Part shown: positions 1 to 7,253 of the stretch, piece by piece
Numbering within the stretch: the first letter of the stretch is position 1
Layout of the letters: the number at the start of each line of letters is the position of its first letter
Source: an uncultured Alphaproteobacteria bacterium
GTDB lineage: Bacteria > Pseudomonadota > Alphaproteobacteria > RF32 > CAG-239
Direction: 5' to 3'
Assembly (NCBI GenBank): GCA_934254675.1
Contig: CAKQLP010000014.1
Coordinates: forward strand, 1 to 33,453
Length of the DNA stretch: 33,453 bases
Made by a program: the position numbers and the translations under genes
The notes under the pieces: model-generated
Seen by the model: the letters and a program-made list of their open reading frames with translations, nothing else
Told to the model about the DNA's origin: nothing
The model's database searches: none

Positions 1-10
1 AAAGATATGG

Positions 11-646
11 CTACCACTGATTGATAGAATTAATCATTCTTCTAGCCCAATCATTACGTCTCTGTTTAACATCAGGACGATTTACATTGTAATAAATACC
101 ATTATAGCCTTTGGTGTTTCGTTCACGGATGGCCTTGTATAAATTGGGCCACTTTGCTTCATTTAATCCGCCTTTTACATTATATTGTATGTCTAGCAAT
201 ACTTCTTTTAACGGTTGAGGAAAAGTATCAAAGTCTGAAAATTCACGGCGTATATGAGCTAAATCATTTGTCATATGATTTTGTGCAAGACTGCGAGCTT
301 CATTATCAGATATACGAATATTTGTACAATCTTCAAAAACTTCTGCTTTTTTATTCCAATTTTTGGGATTTCCATTCTCATCTTTTTCATTACTTAAATT
401 TCGCATAATGTTATATGCAGCTAATTTTTCAGCTTCAGTTGCAGGAACACCATTTATGGTAAAATTAACTTTTTTGAAATCATCCCAGTTATTTACATTT
501 GCTCCGCCTCCGACAGTTATTAATCCTTTAGTATCAAGATAAGGATGTTGAAGAATATTTTCATATTGTTGAATATTTTGCCACATAGCCTTATATAAAT
601 CATCATCGGTCATAAAGTTTTTATTATTTGAGGGATTATTAGCCAA
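11..646 (-). CDS. GH24 (T4-type) lysozyme domain protein, probably the C-terminal half of a broken gene
   Basis: The protein matches the phage T4 lysozyme fold family (GH24), which cleaves the MurNAc-GlcNAc bond of peptidoglycan. Counting from the TTG at 646, E29, D38 and T44 reproduce the E-8x-D-5x-T spacing of the T4 catalytic triad (E11, D20, T26), within the stretch YLDTKGLITVGGG. The C-terminal part (LLDIQYNVKGGL, then WPNLYKAI) fits the helical lobe of the same family. The start is unclear: TTG at 646 and ATG at 613 both lack a convincing Shine-Dalgarno sequence. The reading frame stays open upstream to a TAA at 704-706 that ends the next ORF in the same frame. The domain is therefore probably the C-terminal half of one longer protein interrupted by a stop. 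No signal peptide is visible. It could be a phage-derived endolysin or an interbacterial effector. The domain call is firm; whether it is expressed is not. Confidence 0.75.
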   Translation of the reverse strand: MANNPSNNKNFMTDDDLYKAMWQNIQQYENILQHPYLDTKGLITVGGGANVNNWDDFKKVNFTINGVPATEAEKLAAYNIMRNLSNEKDENGNPKNWNKKAEVFEDCTNIRISDNEARSLAQNHMTNDLAHIRREFSDFDTFPQPLKEVLLDIQYNVKGGLNEAKWPNLYKAIRERNTKGYNGIYYNVNRPDVKQRRNDWARRMINSINQW

Positions 647-703
647 GTTTTGTTCTACATTTGCAGATTTAGTATTTGGGAAACCCCAAACACTTTCGGT
701 GGT

Positions 704-1222
704 TTAGCTGTTTGATTTATTTAAAGGCTTTAGACTTAAATCCATTTGCAAGGATGGTGGATTATTAAATAATTCCATGGAATTTGCATTATTCAAACGA
801 TTAGCCGGTAATTGATTTAAAGTTTGAGGCGGCGTTTGAATATTAGCCGTATTAAATGTTCCATTATTGCCAACAGTATTGTAAATGTTATTTGGTTTTA
901 GGTTGTTGGTATTAGTATCAAAACCATAGTTCTGATTTTTAAGCGAATTGGTGACGTTTTCAATATTATCACTGATGTTGGAGGAGCCGAAACCATAGTT
1001 ATTAGCCGGATTGCCGCCCCAAAAGTTGTTGCTGTACTGCGGATAGTCTTGCGTTATGCCTTGATTGTTGTAGTTTTTTATCAGTTCATTTTCCCGATTA
1101 GTTCTCGCCATTTGATAAGATATTTCATCGCGTAATGAAAAATTTCTGTGGTCAACGCCGTAAGAATCTATTTTGTTTTCACCATTTTCATAGCCTAATT
1201 GAGATTTAAAATTTCTGTACAT
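704..1222 (-). CDS. N/Q-rich low-complexity protein, in-frame N-terminal part of the lysozyme gene
   Basis: A 172-residue protein with no family I recognise. It begins MYRNFKSQLGYENGENK and is dominated by Asn, Gln, Gly and Pro, so it is probably disordered. I chose the ATG at 1222 because GGAG lies 6 nt upstream (1229-1232 on the plus strand). A TTG at 1234 would place the Shine-Dalgarno inside the gene. It stops at TAA 704-706, and the same frame then runs 19 codons into the lysozyme domain. The likely original product was a protein of about 400 residues, with a flexible N-terminal targeting or delivery region and a C-terminal lysozyme. There is no signal peptide or membrane segment. If translation stops here as written, this half has no visible enzymatic role. 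Confidence 0.6.
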   Translation of the reverse strand: MYRNFKSQLGYENGENKIDSYGVDHRNFSLRDEISYQMARTNRENELIKNYNNQGITQDYPQYSNNFWGGNPANNYGFGSSNISDNIENVTNSLKNQNYGFDTNTNNLKPNNIYNTVGNNGTFNTANIQTPPQTLNQLPANRLNNANSMELFNNPPSLQMDLSLKPLNKSNS

Positions 1223-1500
1223 ATTTTTCTCCAAATTTTATTGTTTTTAGCTTATTAAATAATTTATTTCTTATTATGTATGCGCGCAAAATTAAACAGC
1301 AAAGCCTTAATCAGCCGCAATCGTAAAACAAGATAAATTATTTTAATATGGTATTGTTATCATAAATATCTTTAAAAGTCAAGTTTAAAATAAGAAATAA
1401 ATTATAATTATACTAAAATTATAATTCACATAATTAAAAAAGTGCTTTACATTTAGAAAAAGTGTGTTATAAGAATTGACAACAATAAAGAATTATAAGA
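1223..1500. other. AT-rich divergent intergenic region
   Basis: This region separates the lysozyme locus (minus) from the rimP operon (plus) and must hold promoters for both. On the minus strand TTGACT (1377-1382) and TAACAA (1354-1359) are 17 bp apart, which is plausible but has a weak -10. On the plus strand TTTACA (1446-1451) and TTATAA (1467-1472) are only 15 bp apart. AT-rich inverted arms at 1400-1408 and 1418-1426 may be a protein-binding site or chance. No gene is seen here. Confidence 0.35.
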
Positions 1501-1526
1501 GTGGAGCTGAAAAGCCCCGCTTTTTT
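1501..1526 (+). terminator. Attenuator-like hairpin in the rimP leader
   Basis: GTGGAGCT and AGCCCCGC pair around a GAAA loop, an 8-bp stem with one A-C mismatch, directly followed by six T. The hairpin ends only 15 nt before the rimP start codon, with the AAAGGAAA ribosome-binding site between them. It therefore lies within the leader of the rimP-nusA operon. An intrinsic-terminator-like hairpin ahead of rimP is known in gammaproteobacteria (rimP leader). Here it could attenuate the operon, for example in response to NusA levels. The structure is seen; the function is inferred. Confidence 0.6.
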
Positions 1527-1541
1527 GTTAAAGGAAATTAA

Positions 1542-2042
1542 ATGCAAAAACACTATTTACAGGATTTGATTGAACCGGTAGTGGAAAAGGCCGGATTTGA
1601 GTTGGTGCGCGTGATGACTATTGGTCAGGCGAACCCCACATTGCAGGTGATGATAGATGTGGCTGATCATTCGCGTGATTTGACGGTTGATGACTGTGCG
1701 GAAGTTAGCCGCAAACTTTCGGATGTTTTGGATGAGAAAGATCCGATAAAAGAAAAATATTCACTGGAGGTTAGTTCTCCTGGGCTGGATAGACCATTGA
1801 CCAAGCCTGAACACTTTCAGCGTTTTTGCAACTATGTGATTAAGGTTGAAACCGCTGATAAAGTGGAAAACCGCAAACGTTTCAAAGGTATGCTATTGCG
1901 TGCCGATGACAGAGAAATTGTTATGGATATGGATGGTGTGGAATATACCATTCCGTATGATGCCATGACTAAAGCCAAACTGGTTCTAACTGATGAACTT
2001 TGGGAAGAATATCAGGCAGCCCACGAAGCTGTTGAACTTTAA
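1542..2042 (+). CDS. rimP: Ribosome maturation factor RimP
   Basis: A 166-residue protein of typical RimP length, needed for 30S subunit maturation. The N-terminal alpha/beta domain runs through LQVMIDVADHSRDLTVDDC and the motif YSLEVSSPGLDRPL, the family signature, sits near residues 75-88. The C-terminal SH3-like domain follows, with RFKGML and the strand around IVMDMDGVEYTIPYDAM. The start codon ATG has AAAGGAAA just upstream. It is the first gene of the rimP-nusA-ylxR-infB-rbfA operon, the standard order in bacteria, and the nusA start follows 19 nt after its stop. Nothing unusual is seen. Confidence 0.97.
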   Translation: MQKHYLQDLIEPVVEKAGFELVRVMTIGQANPTLQVMIDVADHSRDLTVDDCAEVSRKLSDVLDEKDPIKEKYSLEVSSPGLDRPLTKPEHFQRFCNYVIKVETADKVENRKRFKGMLLRADDREIVMDMDGVEYTIPYDAMTKAKLVLTDELWEEYQAAHEAVEL

Positions 2043-2061
2043 TTTTTTTGATGAGGAAAAA

Positions 2062-3597
2062 ATGGAAAATTTTGAAAATATGCCAAGACCTGAAATCGTG
2101 TTAGTGGCTGATACGGTTGCCAGAGAAAAAAATATTGATAGAGAAGATGTTTTTGTGGCAATGGAAGTTGCTATTCAAAAAGCCGGACGCACAAAGTATG
2201 GCTTTGAACACGATATCCGCGCCACGATTGATCGCAAAACCGGCGCTATTTCTTTGGCTCGCTATCGTGAAGTTGTGCCTGATGACGCTATTATTGAAAA
2301 CGAAGCCGCACAAATCACTTTAAAAGACGCCAAATGCTATGATCGTAACTTGAAAGTCGGCGATTTTATTATTGACTCTTTGCCGCCGATTGACTTTGGA
2401 CGTATTGCCGCGCAAACAGCTAAACAGGTGATTATGCAAAAAGTGCGTGAAGCAGAGCGTAATAAACAATTTGAAGAATATAAAGAAAAAATCGGTACGA
2501 TTATCAATGGTACGGTTAAAAGAATTGAATTTGGCAATGTTATTTTGGATATTGGCAAAACTGAAGCCGTTTTACGTCATGATGAAATTATTCCGAGAGA
2601 AAAATTTAAAAACGGTGATCGTGTGCGCGCTTATGTGTTGGATGTGCGTCGTGAGGTTAAAGGACCGCAAATTTTCTTGTCACGCACTTGTCCTGAATTT
2701 ATGGCTAAATTGTTTACGCAAGAAGTGCCGGAAATTTATGATGGTATTGTGCAAATTATGGGCGTGGCTCGCGACCCTGGCTCAAAAGCTAAAATCGCCG
2801 TTCGCGCCACCGATAAAACAATTGATCCAGTTGGAGCTTGCGTCGGTTTGCGCGGTATCCGCGTGCAGGCAGTGGTAACTGAATTGCAAGGCGAAAAAAT
2901 TGATATTGTTCCTTACTCTGAAGACAAGGCGCAATATATTGTGAGCGCATTGGCTCCGGCCGAAGTTACAAAAGTGGTTCTTGATGAAGAAAACAACCGC
3001 ATTGAAGCCGTGGTTCCAGAAGAGCAATTTTCATTGGCTATCGGTCGCAGAGGTCAAAATGTTAAATTGGCGTCACAATTGCTTGGTGCGGATATTGATG
3101 TGCTGACTGAAGAACAGGAACATGAACGCCGCGCTAATGAGAACAAAGTTCGTCTGCAACGCTTTATGGAAGCTTTAGACGTGGATGACATGATTGCTCA
3201 TTTGCTGGTTGCTGAAGGTTTTTCTACCATTGATGAAATCGCTATGGTTGATGTTAAAGAGTTGGCAGATATTGAAGGTTTTGATGAAGATGTTGCGGCT
3301 GAATTACAAAATCGTGCTAAAGAATATATTGCTAAACGCAACGCTGAATTTGCCGAAAAGAGTAAATCTTTGAAAATTGATGAAAGTTTGAAGCAGGTTA
3401 AAGGGTTGGATCAGGATATGATTATCACTTTGGCTGAAAAAGGTGTTAAAAATATTGATGATTTGGCTGATTTAGCGGCTGATGAATTAAGGGATATGCT
3501 TGGCGAAAATACTTTGTCAGAAGTTGAAGCTAACGACGTGATTATGTCTGCCCGCGAACACTGGTTCAAAGATGAAAACAGCGAAAACGAAAAGTAA
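2062..3597 (+). CDS. nusA: Transcription termination/antitermination factor NusA
   Basis: A 511-residue NusA, which binds RNA polymerase and nascent RNA to control pausing, termination and antitermination. The frame opens earlier, inside rimP, but the ATG at 2062 follows GAGGAAAAA and gives the family-like N-terminus with VADTVAREKNI. Domains in order are the RNAP-binding N-terminal domain (to about 130), S1 (about 135-200, GTIINGTVKRIEFGNVILDI), two KH domains (including GACVGLRGIRVQAV and SLAIGRRGQNVKLASQL), and two C-terminal helix-hairpin-helix acidic repeats (around LLVAEGFSTIDEIA and LAEKGVKNIDDLA). Two such repeats match the E. coli and alphaproteobacterial architecture. It lies 20 nt upstream of the YlxR gene in the same operon. 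Confidence 0.97.
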   Translation: MENFENMPRPEIVLVADTVAREKNIDREDVFVAMEVAIQKAGRTKYGFEHDIRATIDRKTGAISLARYREVVPDDAIIENEAAQITLKDAKCYDRNLKVGDFIIDSLPPIDFGRIAAQTAKQVIMQKVREAERNKQFEEYKEKIGTIINGTVKRIEFGNVILDIGKTEAVLRHDEIIPREKFKNGDRVRAYVLDVRREVKGPQIFLSRTCPEFMAKLFTQEVPEIYDGIVQIMGVARDPGSKAKIAVRATDKTIDPVGACVGLRGIRVQAVVTELQGEKIDIVPYSEDKAQYIVSALAPAEVTKVVLDEENNRIEAVVPEEQFSLAIGRRGQNVKLASQLLGADIDVLTEEQEHERRANENKVRLQRFMEALDVDDMIAHLLVAEGFSTIDEIAMVDVKELADIEGFDEDVAAELQNRAKEYIAKRNAEFAEKSKSLKIDESLKQVKGLDQDMIITLAEKGVKNIDDLADLAADELRDMLGENTLSEVEANDVIMSAREHWFKDENSENEK

Positions 3598-3617
3598 TTT
3601 GCTGATAGGAAAAAACA

Positions 3618-4190
3618 ATGGCTAAAGAGTTGGAAACAAGAAAATGCGTGATAAGCGGAGAGGTTTTGAATAAAGAAGAACTTTTGCGCTTTGTAACCTT
3701 GAAAAATGGAACAATGTTGCCGGATTTTAACAAAAAAATAGACGGTCGCGGATTTTATGTTTCCAATTCTAAAAAGCTGTTGCAAAGTTTGGTGGAAAAA
3801 CATCCATTTAACAAAATTCTGCATAAAAAAGTGGAATACGCACCAAATATGCCGGAATTGGTGGAAGATATTTTAACCAAAAAAGGGTTGGAGGCGCTTA
3901 ATTTGGCGCGGAAAGCCGGAGATTTGGTTTTAGGATTTGAAAAAGTAAAAGAATTGATTATAAAAGGTAGGGCAGCCTTTGTGGTTGAAGCAACCGATGC
4001 CGGTGCTGACGGCAAGCAGAAAATTGCAGAATTGTCCGCAAATTTAGAAAAGTTTATATTATATGATACCGCAGCTTTGAGTTTGGCGTTTGATAGGGAA
4101 AATACGGTCTATCTGGCTGTGAAAAAAGGCAAAATGAGCGATATGGTCAGATTGGCTTTGAAACGGTATCAAACATTTTTAGAAAGATAA
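3618..4190 (+). CDS. YlxR (DUF448) - L7Ae-like fusion, RNA-binding protein
   Basis: A 190-residue fusion of two small proteins that many Gram-positives encode separately. Residues 1 to about 80 are YlxR/DUF448, with the early TRKCVISG and the family motif GRGFYV. Residues from about 90 are an L7Ae/YlxQ-like fold (GLEALNLARKAGDLVLGFEKV, shown here in part by GLEALNLARKAG). Alphaproteobacteria commonly carry this fused form between nusA and infB. YlxR has been linked to RNase P and gene regulation in other bacteria, while L7Ae-like domains bind kink-turn RNA. The role here is inferred from the family. The ATG is 20 nt after nusA, preceded by ATAGGAAA. Confidence 0.9.
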   Translation: MAKELETRKCVISGEVLNKEELLRFVTLKNGTMLPDFNKKIDGRGFYVSNSKKLLQSLVEKHPFNKILHKKVEYAPNMPELVEDILTKKGLEALNLARKAGDLVLGFEKVKELIIKGRAAFVVEATDAGADGKQKIAELSANLEKFILYDTAALSLAFDRENTVYLAVKKGKMSDMVRLALKRYQTFLER

Positions 4191-4206
4191 TTGGAGTATT
4201 GACTAG

Positions 4207-6708
4207 ATGACAGAAGAAAGTGCAAAGGGCAAATTAACATTGTCTGGAAAATCGACCCTCACTTTGAAAAATCTTAATAAATCGACGGCTGCTGATGGTA
4301 AAAAAGTGGTGCAGGTTGAAGTGCGTAAAAAAAGAGTGATTAACCAAACGTCTCAAGCCGCGCCAAAAGTGGAAATTGATGAAGCTACCGCGCAAAAATT
4401 AAAGTTGTTGGCTGAGGCTAAAGAACACGATGCCAAACGAAAACAGGAAGAAGAAGCCCGCAACGCTCAACGTTTGAAATTGCAAGAAGAACGCGCTAAA
4501 GCTCTGCAAGAAAAAGAAGATGCCGAAAAAGCGAAAGCTCAGGTCGAAGCTGATTCAAAAGCAATGGCTGAAAAGGTGAAAAAAGATAATGAAGATAGTA
4601 AAAAGCAGGCATCCATAGAGAAAAACTCTGTTAAAAATGACGCTACCGAACATCGTCAGAAAAAGGCTAAAGATGATTATGATGATGAGGATGAAGAAGA
4701 AAGTTATCATAAAAAAGGCAAAAAATCGTCTGTGGTTGAAAAACACGTTATGACACGAGAAGAAACTTTTGAACAGGAACGCAAAAAAATTCAGAAGCGT
4801 AGTTTTGAGCCTCAACGTCGTAATAACAAAATTAATGTTAATGCGTATATGAATAGCGATGACGATGATGATTATGGCTATGGCGCGCCACGTCGTCACT
4901 TTAAGAAAAAACAGCCTAAGCCGGTACAGGTGCAGGCTCCGCAAGAAAAAATTGTTAAGGAAGTGATTATTCCTGAGACAATTACAGTACAAGAACTGGC
5001 TAATCGTATGGCCGAAAAGAGTGCCGATGTGATTAAACGCTTGATGTCTTTGGGCGTTATGGCGACTATCAATCAGGCGATTGACGCAGATACAGCGCAA
5101 ATTGTGGTTGAAGACATGGGGCACAAGTTTAAGCGTGTGGCTGATAGCGATGTGGAAGAAGGTTTGAGCGGACCGGCAGATACGGAAGCGGATTTGAAAC
5201 CGCGTGCGCCGATTGTAACGGTTATGGGACACGTTGACCATGGTAAAACCTCATTGCTGGATGCTTTGCGTGAAACAAACGTGGCGGCAAAAGAAGCCGG
5301 TGGTATTACGCAACACATCGGTGCTTATCAAATTAAAGTTGCCAATGGTCAAAAAATTACCTTTATTGACACTCCGGGACACGAAGCGTTTTCAGAAATG
5401 CGCGCTCGCGGTGCTAAGGTTACGGATATTGTGGTTTTGGTTGTGGCGGCCAATGATGGTATTATGCCGCAAACCGTAGAGGCTATTCGTCACGCTCAAG
5501 CGGCGGAAGTGCCTATTGTGGTGGCTATTAACAAAATAGATTTGCCGGGGGCTGACCCACTGCGAGTTAAAACCGAACTTTTGCAATATGGCATCGGCGT
5601 TGAAGAAATGGGCGGTGAATGTTTGTGTGCCGAAGTTTCTGCTAAAAAGCGTATCAATATTGATAAATTGGTTGAGGCTATTTTGTTGCAGGCGGAAATG
5701 TTGGATTTGAAAGCTAATCCTAATCACGCGGCAGAAGGTGCGGTTATTGAAGCCAAAATGGAAAAAGGCCGCGGTAGCGTGGCCACGGTTTTGGTTCAAC
5801 GAGGAACTTTGCATGTTGGTGATATTTTGATTGCCGGTAAAGAATGGGGACGGGTACGCGCAATGTTTAATGAACACGGACGCAAAGTCAGCGAAGCCGA
5901 GCCGGCAACTCCGGTAGAAGTTTTAGGCTTGCAGGGTACACCGATGGCCGGTGATACTTTTGTGGTTGTAAAGGATGAAAACCAAGCTAAAGAAGTAACC
6001 GGTTATCGTATTCGCAAGGAACGTGACGCCAAACTGGTTAAGAGTGCCAAGTCGGCTATGGAACAAATGATGGATAAAATCAAATCGGGTGAATCTAAGC
6101 ATTTGTCGGTTATTATTAAAGCTGATGTTCAAGGTTCTATTGAAGCTTTGGAAGGTACCTTAAAGAAACTCTCCAATGATGAAGTTTCGGTGCAAATCTT
6201 GCATTCGGCTGTTGGCCCGATTTCGGAATCGGATATTACCTTGGCTAAGGCTTCCGATGCGTTTGTAATCGGTTTTAATGTGCGTGCCAATGCTCAAGCG
6301 CGTGATATGGCTCATCGCGATGGTATTGATATTCGCTATTACTCGATTATTTATACAGTGGTAGATGATGTGAAGAAAGCTCTTGAAGGTATGTTGACGC
6401 CGGAATTGCGCGAAAAAATTCTAGGTTATGCGCAAATTCGCAGTGTGTTTAATATTACCGGTGTGGGCAAAGTTGCCGGCTGTATGATTACCGAAGGTAT
6501 GGTTAAACGCGGTGCTAAAATTAGATTGTTACGTGATAATGTTGTTATCCACGATGGCAATCTTGGTCAATTGAAGCGTTATAAAGATGATGTAAAAGAA
6601 GTTAAAGAAGGTTATGAATGCGGTATGAGTTTTGAAAACTACAACGATATTCAAGTCAATGATTCGATTGAGTGTTACGAAGTCGAAGAAATTGCGAAGA
6701 CCCTCTAA
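4207..6708 (+). CDS. infB: Translation initiation factor IF-2
   Basis: An 833-residue GTPase that places initiator tRNA in the ribosomal P site. The N-terminal third is a highly charged Lys/Glu/Asp-rich segment, usual for bacterial IF-2, with an acidic run near residue 160. An IF2_N module follows (about residues 258-310, ITVQELANRMAEKSADVIKR). The G domain has GHVDHGKT at 341-348, DTPGH at 388-392 and NKID at 442-445. Domains II, III and the fMet-tRNA-binding C-terminal domain are complete, ending with CYEVEEIAKTL. The gene starts 16 nt after the ylxR fusion gene and is followed closely by rbfA. The tRNA it binds has a gene in this window at 11.36 kb. Confidence 0.98.
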   Translation: MTEESAKGKLTLSGKSTLTLKNLNKSTAADGKKVVQVEVRKKRVINQTSQAAPKVEIDEATAQKLKLLAEAKEHDAKRKQEEEARNAQRLKLQEERAKALQEKEDAEKAKAQVEADSKAMAEKVKKDNEDSKKQASIEKNSVKNDATEHRQKKAKDDYDDEDEEESYHKKGKKSSVVEKHVMTREETFEQERKKIQKRSFEPQRRNNKINVNAYMNSDDDDDYGYGAPRRHFKKKQPKPVQVQAPQEKIVKEVIIPETITVQELANRMAEKSADVIKRLMSLGVMATINQAIDADTAQIVVEDMGHKFKRVADSDVEEGLSGPADTEADLKPRAPIVTVMGHVDHGKTSLLDALRETNVAAKEAGGITQHIGAYQIKVANGQKITFIDTPGHEAFSEMRARGAKVTDIVVLVVAANDGIMPQTVEAIRHAQAAEVPIVVAINKIDLPGADPLRVKTELLQYGIGVEEMGGECLCAEVSAKKRINIDKLVEAILLQAEMLDLKANPNHAAEGAVIEAKMEKGRGSVATVLVQRGTLHVGDILIAGKEWGRVRAMFNEHGRKVSEAEPATPVEVLGLQGTPMAGDTFVVVKDENQAKEVTGYRIRKERDAKLVKSAKSAMEQMMDKIKSGESKHLSVIIKADVQGSIEALEGTLKKLSNDEVSVQILHSAVGPISESDITLAKASDAFVIGFNVRANAQARDMAHRDGIDIRYYSIIYTVVDDVKKALEGMLTPELREKILGYAQIRSVFNITGVGKVAGCMITEGMVKRGAKIRLLRDNVVIHDGNLGQLKRYKDDVKEVKEGYECGMSFENYNDIQVNDSIECYEVEEIAKTL

Positions 6709-6723
6709 AGAAAGGAGTGAAAA

Positions 6724-7131
6724 ATGGCTCATGAGTTGTCACAAAGACAATTGCGCGTTGGACAGGAAATCCGCAAGGTAATTGCCACGGCTTTAGAAAA
6801 AGGTGATGTACGCAGTCCTGAAATTGCTGAGGCGTTTATTACAATTACCCAAGTGATTATGTCACCTGATTTAAAATACGCCACAGTTTATTTAATGACG
6901 TTAAATGGTAAAAACTTAGGAGTGATTTTGGAACAATTGAACGCTGAAAAATGGGTGTTTAAAAAGTTGGTCGCTTCTAAATTAAAACTACGGTTTACAC
7001 CAGATATTAACTTTAGGGTTGATGATACTTTTGAAGAAGCGGATAGAATTAATAAATTGATGCATGATCCAAAAGTTATGGCAGATTTAGCAAAAGCTGC
7101 TGAAGAAGAAAATTCTGAAGAAATGGAGTAG
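6724..7131 (+). CDS. rbfA: Ribosome-binding factor A
   Basis: A 135-residue protein of normal RbfA length with the KH-like fold used in late 30S subunit maturation and cold adaptation. Family features are the N-terminal RQLRVGQEIRKVIATAL, the central ITQVIMSPDLKYATVYL, and the C-terminal helical LRFTPDINFRVDDTFEEA. The ATG is preceded by AAAGGAGTGAAA, a strong ribosome-binding site, 15 nt after infB. It is the last gene of the operon: a strong hairpin terminator follows 38 nt after the stop. truB and rpsO, often next in other genomes, are absent. Confidence 0.96.
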   Translation: MAHELSQRQLRVGQEIRKVIATALEKGDVRSPEIAEAFITITQVIMSPDLKYATVYLMTLNGKNLGVILEQLNAEKWVFKKLVASKLKLRFTPDINFRVDDTFEEADRINKLMHDPKVMADLAKAAEEENSEEME

Positions 7132-7169
7132 AAAGTTTCTTCAAACATACCCTTGTTTTGAGTATAAAG

Positions 7170-7202
7170 AAAAGGAATAGAAGACGAACTTCTATTCCTT
7201 TT
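7170..7202. terminator. Bidirectional intrinsic terminator after rbfA
   Basis: A perfect 14-bp stem (AAAAGGAATAGAAG with its complement at 7189-7202) around the loop ACGAA. The stem begins with A-rich and ends with T-rich sequence on either strand. It lies between convergent genes, rbfA on plus and the glycosyltransferase on minus, so it probably serves both. Confidence 0.88.
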
Positions 7203-7253
7203 AATTATGTAATTATAGCATATAGGAAATTCCAGTCAAGTCGCAACGATACA

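Noticed and set aside
4555..5241. 228-residue minus-strand ORF rich in Phe, Ile and His inside infB.
   Set aside because: It is the complement of the Lys/Glu/Asp-rich N-terminal part of IF-2, whose codons rarely give antisense stops; composition is not protein-like.
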